Shown here one piece after another: positions 9,961 through 21,828 of a stretch of 64,000 nt of DNA (position 1 is the stretch's first letter; every line of letters starts with the position of its first letter). The DNA is taken from positions 62,001-126,000 of the forward strand of contig WNNJ02003452.1 in NCBI GenBank assembly GCA_012934845.2, read 5' to 3'. The notes beneath the pieces are model-generated. The model worked only from the letters and a program-made list of their open reading frames with translations, had not been told where the DNA came from and did no database searches. The position numbers and the translations under genes are program-made. This stretch comes from Pomphorhynchus laevis (Eukaryota; Acanthocephala; Palaeacanthocephala; Echinorhynchida; Pomphorhynchidae).

Positions 9961-11202
9961 TATATTGTATAGAATGTAATTTGTGTAATTTGCTAGATTA
10001 CGCCTGTTTAACACCCAATCGAATATGGATTAAAATATTGTTTTTGATATATCGCTTAAACTATAATTGTTATCAATTATAGTTTATAATTGATATAATT
10101 GATTATAATTGTTATCAAAGCCACAAGATCGCGTTGTCGAAAGACGTTGGGGCACCCGATGATGAAGCGGGACCACTCTTCATAATTGTTATCAATACAC
10201 TTGATTGTAAATAGTTATTTGTTAGCAGCTTAGAATTTCAAACTGAATTTCAAATCGATTAAATTTTCGTCACGTTCGTTTGTGACATTACCAGCAATGA
10301 TGATTTTTAAATAAAACCTTTACCTCCGGTCGAGAATTTGTTGTCAGTTAAAACGTTATCAGAATGGTTCAAAATTACTGAAATAGTCACTTAGGATTCT
10401 ATGAGTGTCTCTCATGTTGATAACCTCAAAATATAGCCATGTTAATAGTTCGATCGATGTAAACGCTTGTATTTACTTTAGATCTCAAACTTTTTTAAGG
10501 TGAATTTTTTCACCTTAAAGTTGAATTTTTTCACCTTTAAGGTGAAACTTTTTCAAAAGGAGTTATATAACAATATTAATACGGATTACCAAGTAATTTT
10601 GACGATTTAATATTCTTGTTATTTAATTATTTTATAAATTGCCAAGAAGATAATATATCACATCTTTTATATTATATTTCTTTTATATATCTTTTATATT
10701 ACATCTTTCATCTCGTTAATATTAATTTACATTGATTGCACACTATAGTTTATTAAATAATCAATTAATTGTGGTATATTTTTTATTTATTAGAACACTT
10801 TAAATTCAATAATTTTATCAATTTACAGTAATGACCTCTATTTCTTATTATATTGCATTTATTAATATTATTATTTTACTCTATTCTTTATTATATGACC
10901 TCTATTCCGTATATTCCTTATTCGTGATGAGCTCTATTCCTTATACATCGTATATTATTTATTAGTCAATTCATAAATATTGATTTCTCAAATTTTTTAT
11001 AAAAAATTGTATCGTTATATAAATTTATACTGTATAAAATACTTTATAATTATTAATTGTTTGTAATTTTTTATTTTTATTTCTAACTTATATAGTATAA
11101 AATACGTAGATTCAGATATATGATATAATTTAGTAATGAATTAATCACATTAATAACCATTCAAGTTGTATAAGTAATCGTTTTGGACATTGGATCTTTT
11201 AG
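9961..11202. other. AT-rich spacer with small repeats, 5' flank of the REI1-like gene
   Basis: No gene seen. Contents: a 63-bp GC-richer insert (10119-10181) flanked by identical 14-bp direct repeats (ATAATTGTTATCAA); short inverted motifs of the AAGGTGAA...TTCACCTT kind at 10,490-10,555; a scrap of LINE D; and at about 10,920-11,135 a partial copy of the repeat that forms the 57.6-59.7 kb array (shared TTATTTATTAGTCAATTCAT, then a TACGTAGA...TCAG motif). The coding start of the next gene lies 70 bp further on. Confidence 0.5.
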
Positions 11203-14200
11203 ATGCCTTCGATTACCTGTCAGTTATGTGCACTAACATTTACTACCGTTGAAGAGCAACATGATCATTTTAAATCAGCTTTGCATCGCCATAATCTCAG
11301 AAGAAAGATATGCGGATTGTCCTCAATCAACGACCTAGAATACAAAGAATTTCTACTGAAAGCAGAAAGCCTACAACAATCAAATGTACAAAATATTTGT
11401 TGTTCCTATTTGTTTATACTTTTAAAGTTATTACATATATGTTAATTATATAATATATCATTATAAAAACATTATTTATAATGTTATATGATATCATTGT
11501 ATATCATTATGCCCTATTTTTATGATGAACTTGAACCTCTGAGTTAGTGATAACTAAACAAATTTTGATCTTATTACTGTATTTTTATTAAAAACGTTTT
11601 TCAAAAAAATGCAAGAATTATAAGCTAAAGAATTTTATGAGTTAATTTTCTGAGTTGTTTGTTTTGTTTTAGAGTTTAGGTACAATAAATGCTTAACATT
11701 TTCCTCGACCTCATTTTTTAACAGTGTCCAAGATTATAATATTTTCAATTGATTATAGCTCACCGTTGAATATTGGATAAAAAATTTGAATGCAAGCATA
11801 AATAACCGAGCAATCGATATTTGTTTTATTGAACAATAATTAGATTGAAATGTAAACAAGTCAGATCACTATCTTTTAACTTGTAATGTAGCATATACCA
11901 CTATTCTGCATTAGCATTAATTTTCTTTTTTCGTTTACTTAAAAAAATAAATTTTGAAATATTTCAAATGATTTTATCTTATTTTCTATGCGTTGGAAAC
12001 TGTTTATGTAGCAATAAGCGTCGTCTTACATTCAAGGCCTTATTATCTAGGACAATGATAAAAATAACATATTAAAGATCAAAAAGAGATCATCTTTACT
12101 TGATTCGTTTTATCTAATCAGTATTCGTATTATCATCATCTGACGAAGACTATTCATTTAATAAACTTTCTAAAATAACCTTTTAATCTTTTAAACTTTT
12201 AATAATGAAGTAATCGTAAAACATACTTTTCTGAATTTCGTAAGAAGCTGGCGATTTTCGGCCTATTTGTCAAAATTTATATACGTTTTCAATTTATATA
12301 CGTTTTTATTTGTTAGTAGAATTCATCAGAGTAAGAACTTTCGGGGATTCTATATTTAATTATGAAAATAATAAATCATATTTTAATATTTATTTAATTA
12401 ATTAACTAAATTAGCGTGATTTAACATTACGCAACAATTATCTATTAATCATTACGTTTAGTATATACAAACATGACTACGACCCAAGTAATTGTTTTAT
12501 TTTTAAACAAAACATTAAAATGTTGTGTAAAAATTTTAAATATTTGCGTCAATTTTTAAACTGAATTGCTTTTTATAATTTCTAATTGTATTTCAAATTA
12601 GAGTAGTTTCTTATTGAACTTATGTAATTTAAACAGTATTATTAATTTAGATAAATGTTAATGAGTTCATGTGCGATGTTTGTTCGAAGCATTTTCAAAC
12701 GCAAAATCAAATGAATAATCATTTTCAGTCTAAAAAGCATAAAGAAATGATTGCCAAGTCATCAGAAGTTGTAAGTATTTACTGTTTATTCAATTTTACA
12801 GTATCTTTTATAGAAATCAAATACATCCACTTTTAATGGGAGCATCATTAATAGTTCATGGTAAGTAATAAACTTTATTGCTTCTTACAATCATTTTTAT
12901 ATTAAATAACATTTTCAAATACTTGTATAGTTCTTAAAGTTATTGATAAGGTTAACACATTTACATGTAATATTGTTAAATTGAATAGGTATTTTGGATA
13001 ACGCTTAATATTTAACAGTTTTTACTTATTCGTTTTTTAATACAATATAAAATTGTGCTATTGTCAAATATTGTAGTTTAAAAATTGAATCATTTTATCA
13101 ATTAAAATTGTATAATAAATGATATTGTTATCATTTTATCGATAATTAATGTTATCTTTGGTTGATCTAATCTATGATATCTTATCGATGATTAACCTTA
13201 ACGATTATTAATTTTATCAATTATTAATCTTATTATTGATTAATCTCATTTATGATTAATTTTATTGATGGTCAATCTTATCGATAACTAATGTTATTTA
13301 TGATTAATCTAATCTATGATTAATCTTTTCGATGATTAATCTTATCGATGATTAATTTTATCGATGATTAATCTTATCGATGATTAATCTTATCGATGAT
13401 TAATCTTATCGATGATTAATCTTATCGATGATTAATCTTATCGATGATTAATCTTATCGATGATTAATCTTATCGATTATTATTCTTATCGATGATTAAT
13501 CTTATCGATGATTAATATTATCGATGATTAATCTTATCGATTATTATTCTTATCGATGATTAATCTTATCGATGATTAATCTTATCGATGATTAATCTTA
13601 TCGATGATTAATCTTATCGATTATTATTCTTATCGATGATTAATCTTATCGATGATTAATCTTATCGATGATTAATCTTATCGATGATTAATCTTATCGA
13701 TGATTAATCTTATCGATGATTAATCTTATCGATGATTAATCTTATCGATGATTAATCTTATCGATGATTAATCTTATCGATGATTAATCTTATCAATGAT
13801 TATTCTTATCGATGATTAATCTCATCGATGATTAATTAATCTTATCTATTATTATCGATAATTAATCTTATCGATGATTAATCTTATCGATGATTCATAT
13901 TATTGGTGATTAATATTATCGGTGATTAAAATAAATTGAAAGTAATGAAAATAAATTGAAATAAACTTAAAATAAATTTGTTATAAACATTATGCTTTTA
14001 TTTATTTTGAATGATTACAAGATATTGTTAATCGTATCATTAATAATATTAACATTGATACTAAAATTGATACTATCTTGACATTAATAATCCATTAAAT
14101 AATATTTTCGTTGTGTTCGCGTATTCTAAGTTATTACAGCTTCCAATACACCGTTCTAATTTGCCTTCATCCTTATAAACTCTTTCTACAATTATCTTTA

Positions 14201-17200
14201 AGCATCCAAATTTATGTCAATCTTTTTTATACTATTTTTCCTTTTAATGAGGCTATTTCTTTTTAATAGTTGTTTCTTTTTTCAATGACTACTTATTAAC
14301 ATGAAAACAATGACATTAATTAACATTGTTTAATATTAAAGATGACTTATTTTACCTTGGACTTATCGACGATTAATCTCATCCGTTATTAATTTAGTTG
14401 ATTATACACATGATTGGTTTATGATGTGTTATTTGGACATTTGCTAAATCTTTATAAATATTTTATAGAATTCACTATATATATGTTAAATTTTAATAGT
14501 ATACACATAATTCTGTAATATAAATACTTTATATAAAATAGTTATTAATTAGTAATTGGATAAAATCATTATTGTCTTTTTACTATGAATAACTTAAAAT
14601 TAAAAAATCTATGATCTTTAAATTTATAAATTTGAATGTATAATTAAATAAAGGCTCGCACAATATTTTGGCCATTATTTGTGTTTTTTATTGGTTTAAA
14701 ATTTTTAGGAACCCCGGATCAAAATTTTAAGAACCCCAAACGAAATATTGACTTATATTTTTTTATAATAAAAGTAAAAAATGTATTTAAATTTTGATGC
14801 ATTATTGTTTCAGATCGAAATTTTTTTATTTGCCTTCTGTAATTATTTTTAATAATTTATTTTTTTCATAAGTTCAAATTTATTAGTTTATTTTAATAAT
14901 TATGTTGTTAGCGAGAATGGGTCTTCAGTAATCAGTAGCACTGATCAAGTGAATCAGCTAAAATTAGCAAAGGGAAATCAGTCTAGGTAATTGTCGGTTT
15001 AAGTTTTTATCATCAAACTGATACCTTTGATTTTATACTATTGTTCTCTAGTTCTGAATGCTTGTTTTGCAATGGAGCGTTTTCTTCCCTATCTGACAAT
15101 CTCGATCATATGTCTTACCAACACGGATTTCAAATTCCGTTTGAACAATATGTTACGTCAATGGAAGCTCTCATTACCTATTTACGTGAGATTATATAAA
15201 TTTAAATTTAGTGATAATATTTAACACAACCCATTTTTATTTTTTAACATATTAGATATTCATTATAATTAGACATGTCTTTATAATAAAGAAATTGATT
15301 GTAATTTCTTTAAAGCCACAAACATTTTTCAATCAAATATTTTATTTTCCAGATGACAAGATGAAAATATTGAATGAATGTCTTCAGTGTCATAGTAGAC
15401 GATTCACAAATCTTGATGCGGTTCGTAAGCACATGTTAGATAAGCAACATCTTGTGATCGATCCGTTTTCCGATGATTCCAATATGGATTTAGTTGAATA
15501 CTTTGATATACCGTATGATTAGTATTTATACATTCGATAGTATTCTCTTTATACAGTTTAGTGAATGATGGTTCTAGTGAGGGCGACAACGATGATGATA
15601 TGGAAGACGATATTAAGGCCGAAGAATATGAAATGTCTTTACCATCGGGTAACATTTTTTAGTGCTTTAATATTTAATATTTGAATTCGACTATTATCTA
15701 GCTTTTGTCATTAAACAATATTATGTACTATTTTGATATTCTTAAATTGATCAAACTTTAGTATTTTGTAATGCAAGTTTAATTACGTAATTTTAGCAAA
15801 TTACGTAATTAAACTATCGTTCGATAATCGTTTTTGTAATAACTAATTTTTTAATTGTTAGATGATTGTTTGATGCCATATTTAATTACTAACAAATAAT
15901 TGCAATTTATTTTTTAAAATAGGTAGACTTTTAAAATTTCAAATCCTTTATAAATAAAAAAAATAATATACATTATGATTGTAGTTTTCAATACTGAGGC
16001 ATTTTTCATCCTTCAAAAATCGGTAACGAATTGATCGCTTCGAGTATACAAGCGGCATTGCCTCGCTGAATCGCTACGCTTAATCGCTGCTTGAGAAAAT
16101 CCGTTGATCGAATTTCACCTTATCGAAGATATCGGAAAGATATCTTCGATAAAATACAGTTTTCTTGATTAAGACACAAGGACTCAACAGCTACTGGAAC
16201 GAATGTTTTATCCTATTATCGATCATGTTGTGCTTTTCCTTCTTCTTGCATTCTGCAAAAGCGGCTACCTCACCGGTACGAATGACTGATTTATGCTCGT
16301 TACTCGTCGCTAAACGGTTTATGCAGGATTACTAATTTCTCAAATTAGTATTTTACAGTACTTCTAAGGAACCAAAGTTCCTCCATCTGGTTGCTTGCCA
16401 TCGATGCGGCACAATCCGACTGACTCTAATCGAGAAGGTATCCCCGCTGAAGACAAAGTTATTCGAATTATGTGGTTCAACTCGCAGTGTCGAGTTCACC
16501 GGAATTTGCTGTTTCGACAGTCCAGACCGTGCAAGCCCGACGCGTCGCATGTGAATTCCGCATCCACATGTGAATTCCCCGCTAAATTTGATGCAGAGTC
16601 GTAGGGCCACGGTGATTATGAAATATCCGTCGTTTAATCTAGTGCCAACCACCGAGATTGCAAGTGCCGCCGTGAAAGCTTCAGAATCCCTGCCTACCGC
16701 TTCGAGCAGTCTAGCTCGACATTTAGTAGAATTGGCTTCCAACAAGAGTGAACTACTAGCGATCATGTTCATTGGACGAGACCAACGTTTTTGTTTATGT
16801 TTTTCGGTTGGCAACTCTTCCCCGCACACAGCCGCCCATCTGCGCACGCCATTTTCAAATTATAATTTGAAAATTCAATATATATAAATATATATTTAAA
16901 CATTATATTTAAATATAATTATATAAGTGAATTTAATTTGTCCAATATAAAGTCTACATACGCGACTACTGTTTCACGCCATGTAAATTCAAATGGTAAA
17001 ACTTCAAAATTAACTTTAAAATCAACTTTAAATTAACTTAGAAATATAAATCAATATCATTGTATTCTATACATGATGTCCAATGCTTGCTATTTTAAGG
17101 TTTAATAAATTTACTCGTGTTTTAAACCTAAATTGAACTTAATTTAATTACACTTGCTTTAAAACAATTTTTTAATTAAACAATAACATTAGTAGACAAA

Positions 17201-17789
17201 AAGAACCTAAAAACATTTCATAATAAATATTATGTTTTATATTATAATATATTATATATAATATATTTTTCTTGTATTCAACTTCACTCTTTTTATATTA
17301 TTTAAAGTGAACAGCGTTTTTATTGGAATATTTGCGAATTTAATAAAATTTCCATGTAATAATATGTTGTTAAATATTATAAAATTTGACACATTTTTAA
17401 ACTTTAGGCTTATTAATTACGACTGTAAATATTTTCTTAGTCAGCCATTGGGTATATTTAAATTTGAAATTTAAAGAAACATTTTAAATATATCTTTAAG
17501 GTGCTGTCATTGGGCACAGATCTTTGAAGTTATACTATCGTCAGCGTTTTAATCCAAATCGGGAACTATGCGACATTGAACCCGGATGCCGGACATTATT
17601 AGAAAATAACAAAAAAGGTAGTGCATTTTTTCAACAATCAAACTTTACTTTTGCTTTTCAGCCGTACTGCAACATCAAACCCACAAGATCAACAGAAATT
17701 CGATTGAAGCAGAAAAGCGATATTTTGTCAATTTGGGTGTTAAAGCTAACCGTTTGCAGAGATATTTTCGCCAACAAGTCGACTTTTGA
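11203..17789 (+). CDS. REI1/ZNF622-like cytoplasmic 60S ribosome biogenesis factor, nine exons
   Basis: Exons: 11203-11385, 12651-12770, 12814-12860, 14912-14986, 15052-15185, 15353-15512 (or 15521), 15557-15648, 17501-17617, 17662-17789; all phases agree and give about 351-354 aa (human ZNF622 477, yeast Rei1 393). Exon 1 begins MPSITCQLC with a C2H2 finger and the family's LHRHNLRRK; exon 2 has a second finger (CDVC...H...H); exon 5 carries ECLFC and exon 6 ECLQCHS..H...H, matching the third and fourth fingers. Exons 7-8 join to [20 protein letters not shown], the family signature, and exon 9 ends [18 protein letters not shown]. The family releases and recycles the Arx1/Alb1-type export factors from late 60S particles in the cytoplasm. 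Intron 8 is only 44 bp. Introns 3 and 7 are long and repeat-laden. Exons 3 and 4 are least certain. Confidence 0.88.
13170..13930. repeat. 16-bp satellite array in REI1-like intron 3
   Basis: About 35-45 head-to-tail copies of TTATCGATGATTAATC, near perfect from about 13,318 to 13,800 and degenerate at both ends. The unit contains two self-complementary words, ATCGAT and GATTAATC, so each strand can form a chain of short hairpins. A higher-order variant (TTATCGATTATTATTC) recurs every several units. Confidence 0.9.
16000..16865. other. GC-rich block of unknown origin in REI1-like intron 7
   Basis: Base composition changes sharply here to about half GC, against a quarter around it. Long open frames lie on both strands (plus 16,570-16,887; minus 16,847-16,353, 164 codons), as expected from low stop-codon frequency in GC-rich DNA, and I recognise neither product. 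A perfect 14-bp-arm hairpin (TTATCGAAGATATC / GATATCTTCGATAA) is at about 16,121-16,153. It may be a foreign insertion, an old mobile element or a gene fragment. Confidence 0.4.
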
Positions 17790-20700
17790 TGAATTCTTGC
17801 TAATGCAAAACGAATTGTTACTGGATTCATTGTTTTTTTTTTATTTTTACAAATGTTCACCAAAATCATTTAGAATAATGTTTCTAGAAGATTTTACTCC
17901 ATATTATTATTCTTCAACATAAAATATATCTATGGGTCTTTATTAAAAACCATTTTCTTTCTATTGTCGATATTTTTAATTTTTATTTTAATACTCTCAA
18001 GAATTAAGTGAGAATATAAAATGCTTTATTAAATGATTTATATTTTAATTATCTAATATGATTTTTTGACATTGCTGTGTTTCTGTTTTTGATGATATTG
18101 GCAAAATTCAAGGGTTTTAGGTGCATTTTTAATTAGAATGGTTTGTATTAATGTATATTTTGTCTTATCGTTAACATTTTAGAATTATTTGCATAAAAAC
18201 ATCATTTTTAAATGAATACCGAATTGCATAGTTTCACTATCCCTATATGATCAATAATTTTGCAAATTTTTTTTGTAAATTAATAATTCAAATCAACTAA
18301 ATTAATAATTAATAATTAAATTAATTATTAAATTATATTTAATAATTAAAATACTATTTTTATTTCATAATTAGAGTAATAAAATTAGTTAAAAGGGTTT
18401 TTTAATATTATTTGTTGAAAACTCAACTTTAGCGAAGGCGTAAAAGTTGCATATATAAACTTTTCAGTAATTGTGAAAAGCGGATACGGCTCATTGTTTC
18501 AAATCAATGAGCCTCATCGAATCATTTCTAGCAATCAAACAAATCAAATCAGATAACTGAATCTACGTATTTAATTAATAATTAAATTAAAATTTAAATA
18601 AATTTTAATTTATTTAAAAAAATATAATGAATATATTAAATACTTATATACTTAATATATATAATACTTAAATATATAATAATACTTATATAATAATACT
18701 TTAAATATATATTTAATATTTTTATTAAAATTTAATAATTAAATTAAAAAATAATTTAACTAAATAAATAATTGTACATTTATTTATACAGAATCAGTTT
18801 TTTATAAAAATCTTTTTATTAATTAGGTAATACTCTTGCTATTATAAAAAACTCTTTAGTTATAAATACTCTTTAGTTATGAATACTCTTTACTTATTAT
18901 GCTCCAGAGTAAACCCATTTTACATCTTAGGTAATCTTTGTATTCAAAGATTAATACATTATAAATATTTTTACATATTATGTATCAATAATAATCAATC
19001 ATATGCTGATTTTAATGTGAATAGAACTGACTGTTGTTCTAAGACTATTACAGGTTATGATAAAGTTTTTAATGGTAAATCAATTTAATTTATTAAATTG
19101 ATTTAAATTCATTTAAATTATATTTTTCTTAATATAATTTAAAATAAAAATTAAAGTTCTAACTTATTACAACTTTTTGCAAAATACAATTACAAAAATC
19201 TATTGTTACTTTAATTGATCGCATGGTTCGTGGTGAACCGACTGATGGTGTTTCTTGCTGTAAGAGATATCACTCTTTGCAGCGAGTAAAATTGTAGAGC
19301 CCTCGGGCTGTACAAACTTTACTGCTGCAATTCAACAGTCAATAAATGAGCCATCTTTATATTAAATGAGCATGTTCTATAGAGCTATATCGAGATATTT
19401 TACAAAGTCAAACACTGGATATACAACCAGAAATGTTGAATCAGAAATGCAACGCACTATAGGGTTTCGTTGGTCCCTTCCAAAATTTCTGAATGAATTT
19501 GCAGAAGAATATCCAGGGTGTTAAACTGTCTTACATTATTTTGACAACTAATTCTTTAAAAAGTCCTCAAAACGAACAAAAGATTAGCCGAAAAATAAAT
19601 TAAAAACATTGTGAGTTGGGGATTCGAGGAAATTACAATAAACTTCTATACGAAACCAGATTTCAAATTGCAAACCATAATTGTAAGACGAAGATAAACT
19701 TTGAAAAATCTAACGCTTGATGCATGTATAATGCATCATCCAAGCAGCAAAACTTGTTAGAAATCTCGGATCACCCGGTGTATTATAACTTCTATATAAT
19801 ACCGTGGCTGAAGTGTCGATGTTGGGCAAACTCGAAAGAATTACACCCTAAGCCTTCTTTGATTATAAATTAACACATTTTACATAAAGTTGTTTTACAA
19901 TTTCAACATTTTAATTAGTGGATATTTATAATATCTCTGTATATGATATTGTTCGAACAGCAAAATGTAAGAATAAATTCGCTTCACTATCTGAAATGAA
20001 TCCACAACTGTGACGGTCCATTTATCTGATCATGGGATATAATCAACATGGCGCACAGCAAGTATAGCAAAGTTCGCCGTGCCTCTAAGAAATTGAGCCG
20101 ATGTGACTTCAAACCTATTTTTTGTCGTTTGATACATCTTGATAATTCGTCATGTGTTTACCTAATTTGCATTGAAGAGGTATTGCGCCTCATCGTCGGT
20201 CGCGACCAGTAAAGTCGAATGCGCCCGGTAAAAATGTATAAAAATTTCCAATGACGTGTAGAACAGCCGATTGGGACAGAATCAGTTAAATACTCTGTAA
20301 TTGATGCATTTTACATGAACAAAAAATATCTATATCTTAACATTGACGGGGAAATTTTTTTATTGCATAAACCACTCCGTACTATTCAGTGAGATAGATA
20401 CTTACACCCAGTCATCGTTACATGTTGTAGCAGATGAAATTATACGTTTGCGAAAAGGGGTGTCAAAAGGCAACTCTTTTGACAAAAGGGTTGCCTTTCT
20501 GAATGCATGGCTTTTGCATTCAGCAAAAGCCACAATTGTCAATTTGGCTTACACATTAATTATAAATGAAATTATCAGTCAAATAACATAGTTGATATAT
20601 TGTTGATTCAACCCTCGTTGTTAACTGTTCTGATATACTCAAGAGCTGATAAATATTGAAGTCGATATAACCAAAGTTTTGGTGTTTCGTTATTACTTCT

Positions 20701-21828
20701 TAATCAACCTACCACAAAGCATTACACGACAATCAAATCAAAGAACAATCCAAAGAATCAATAAACAAGTTAATCGAAGAGATAAATGACAAACAGGTAG
20801 TATATGATATCTTCGTAAAGACTAACCAGTTCCTATGAGCAACGAAAGTTCCGACTAAATATGTAGTTTTAAGAAGGCAAGTTTTGGAAAATGTTGTCAT
20901 GCGCTGATTGATGAAATGTATAATTACCTGAGCCTTCTTGACATTCTCAAGCTTTTCAACAATAAAATAGGACTTGGAATTAAAGACCAAACGAAATAAA
21001 CATATTAGTAGGATCTTTGAACATAGCATTGGGCTGAAATCCAGGGAATTGAAAGGAAATCGTTTGGTTATATTTTAAAAACTCTAAACAATAAGAAACC
21101 GAATACCTCAAAATAACTACATAAGATAATGGAAAATAGATTGCATCCTTGAATATGCTTCTATAAGCGGTGCTCTGACCTTGTCTTGCAACAACTCCAT
21201 ACAAAATGTGGGGTATCCTTCTAAATTATCGATATTTCTAAATGCCATTGCCGTGATGCAATTCAAAAGTGAAATGACGATGCATTTATAATGAGATTAC
21301 GATCTTGTCTCATCCTCTCTCATGTAGATTCGTACGCTCGATTATATTGTGAGACAATATTGTCTGTCGTATAAAGCGGATACAAAGTCTGTGATACCAA
21401 ACGGCACAATGCAGCAGTCACACATCGACGTAAGTATTTTTAATCATTTTAGTGATATTTCGAAATGTAATTGCTACACGATGCAATGTCGATACAAAAG
21501 AGAAATGTCGATTAGGCACACATGTAAAAATGACACAATAAATCAGTCGCTCTCTAACGTACATTTTTTTATTTATTTAATAAAGACATTGAATCGAATT
21601 GAAATATGTGTATTTATTCATGCAATTATGTCCATAATCGGCAAAACTGGTAACGATCTCTTAAAACTGTTTGAAAACGAATTACATATTTTTTAAACTG
21701 TTTGTGGGGAGCTGTTGGATTTTTATATTTATTTAAATGTAATAACTTTTAATTATTAACAATTATTATCATCAATAATTATTTAATTATTAACTTTTAA
21801 TTTAATTCGTTTACCTTTATTTTTGTAG
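17790..21828. other. Intergenic spacer between the REI1-like and importin genes
   Basis: 17.8-19.2 kb is very AT-rich with no gene. 19.2-21.7 kb has somewhat higher GC and scattered coding-like stretches on both strands that I cannot assign; it is probably decayed repeat. Structures seen: an imperfect long hairpin at 19,278-19,327 around AGCCCTCGGGCT; two adjacent pairs of overlapping inverted repeats at 20,452-20,533; and at 18,495-18,560, on the minus strand, a copy of the TACGTAGA...TCAG dispersed motif next to a 9-bp-stem hairpin. Confidence 0.4.

Noticed and set aside
13300-13900. CRISPR-like regular array
   Set aside because: The 16-bp units are contiguous without spacers, and the genome is eukaryotic; simple satellite. 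The same holds for the 13-bp array at 2.8-3.0 kb.
16353-16847. 164-codon minus-strand frame as a gene
   Set aside because: It lies in a GC-rich block where long frames occur on both strands by chance; no recognisable domain and it overlaps an equally open plus-strand frame.
18495-18560. Hammerhead near CGATGAGGCTCATTG hairpin (minus)
   Set aside because: The 9-bp hairpin is good but the box is CGATGA, GAAA is missing after the stem and no stem III pairs.
20343-20591. 82-codon plus-strand frame
   Set aside because: It runs over the overlapping hairpins, has no protein features I recognise, and neighbouring frames are equally open.
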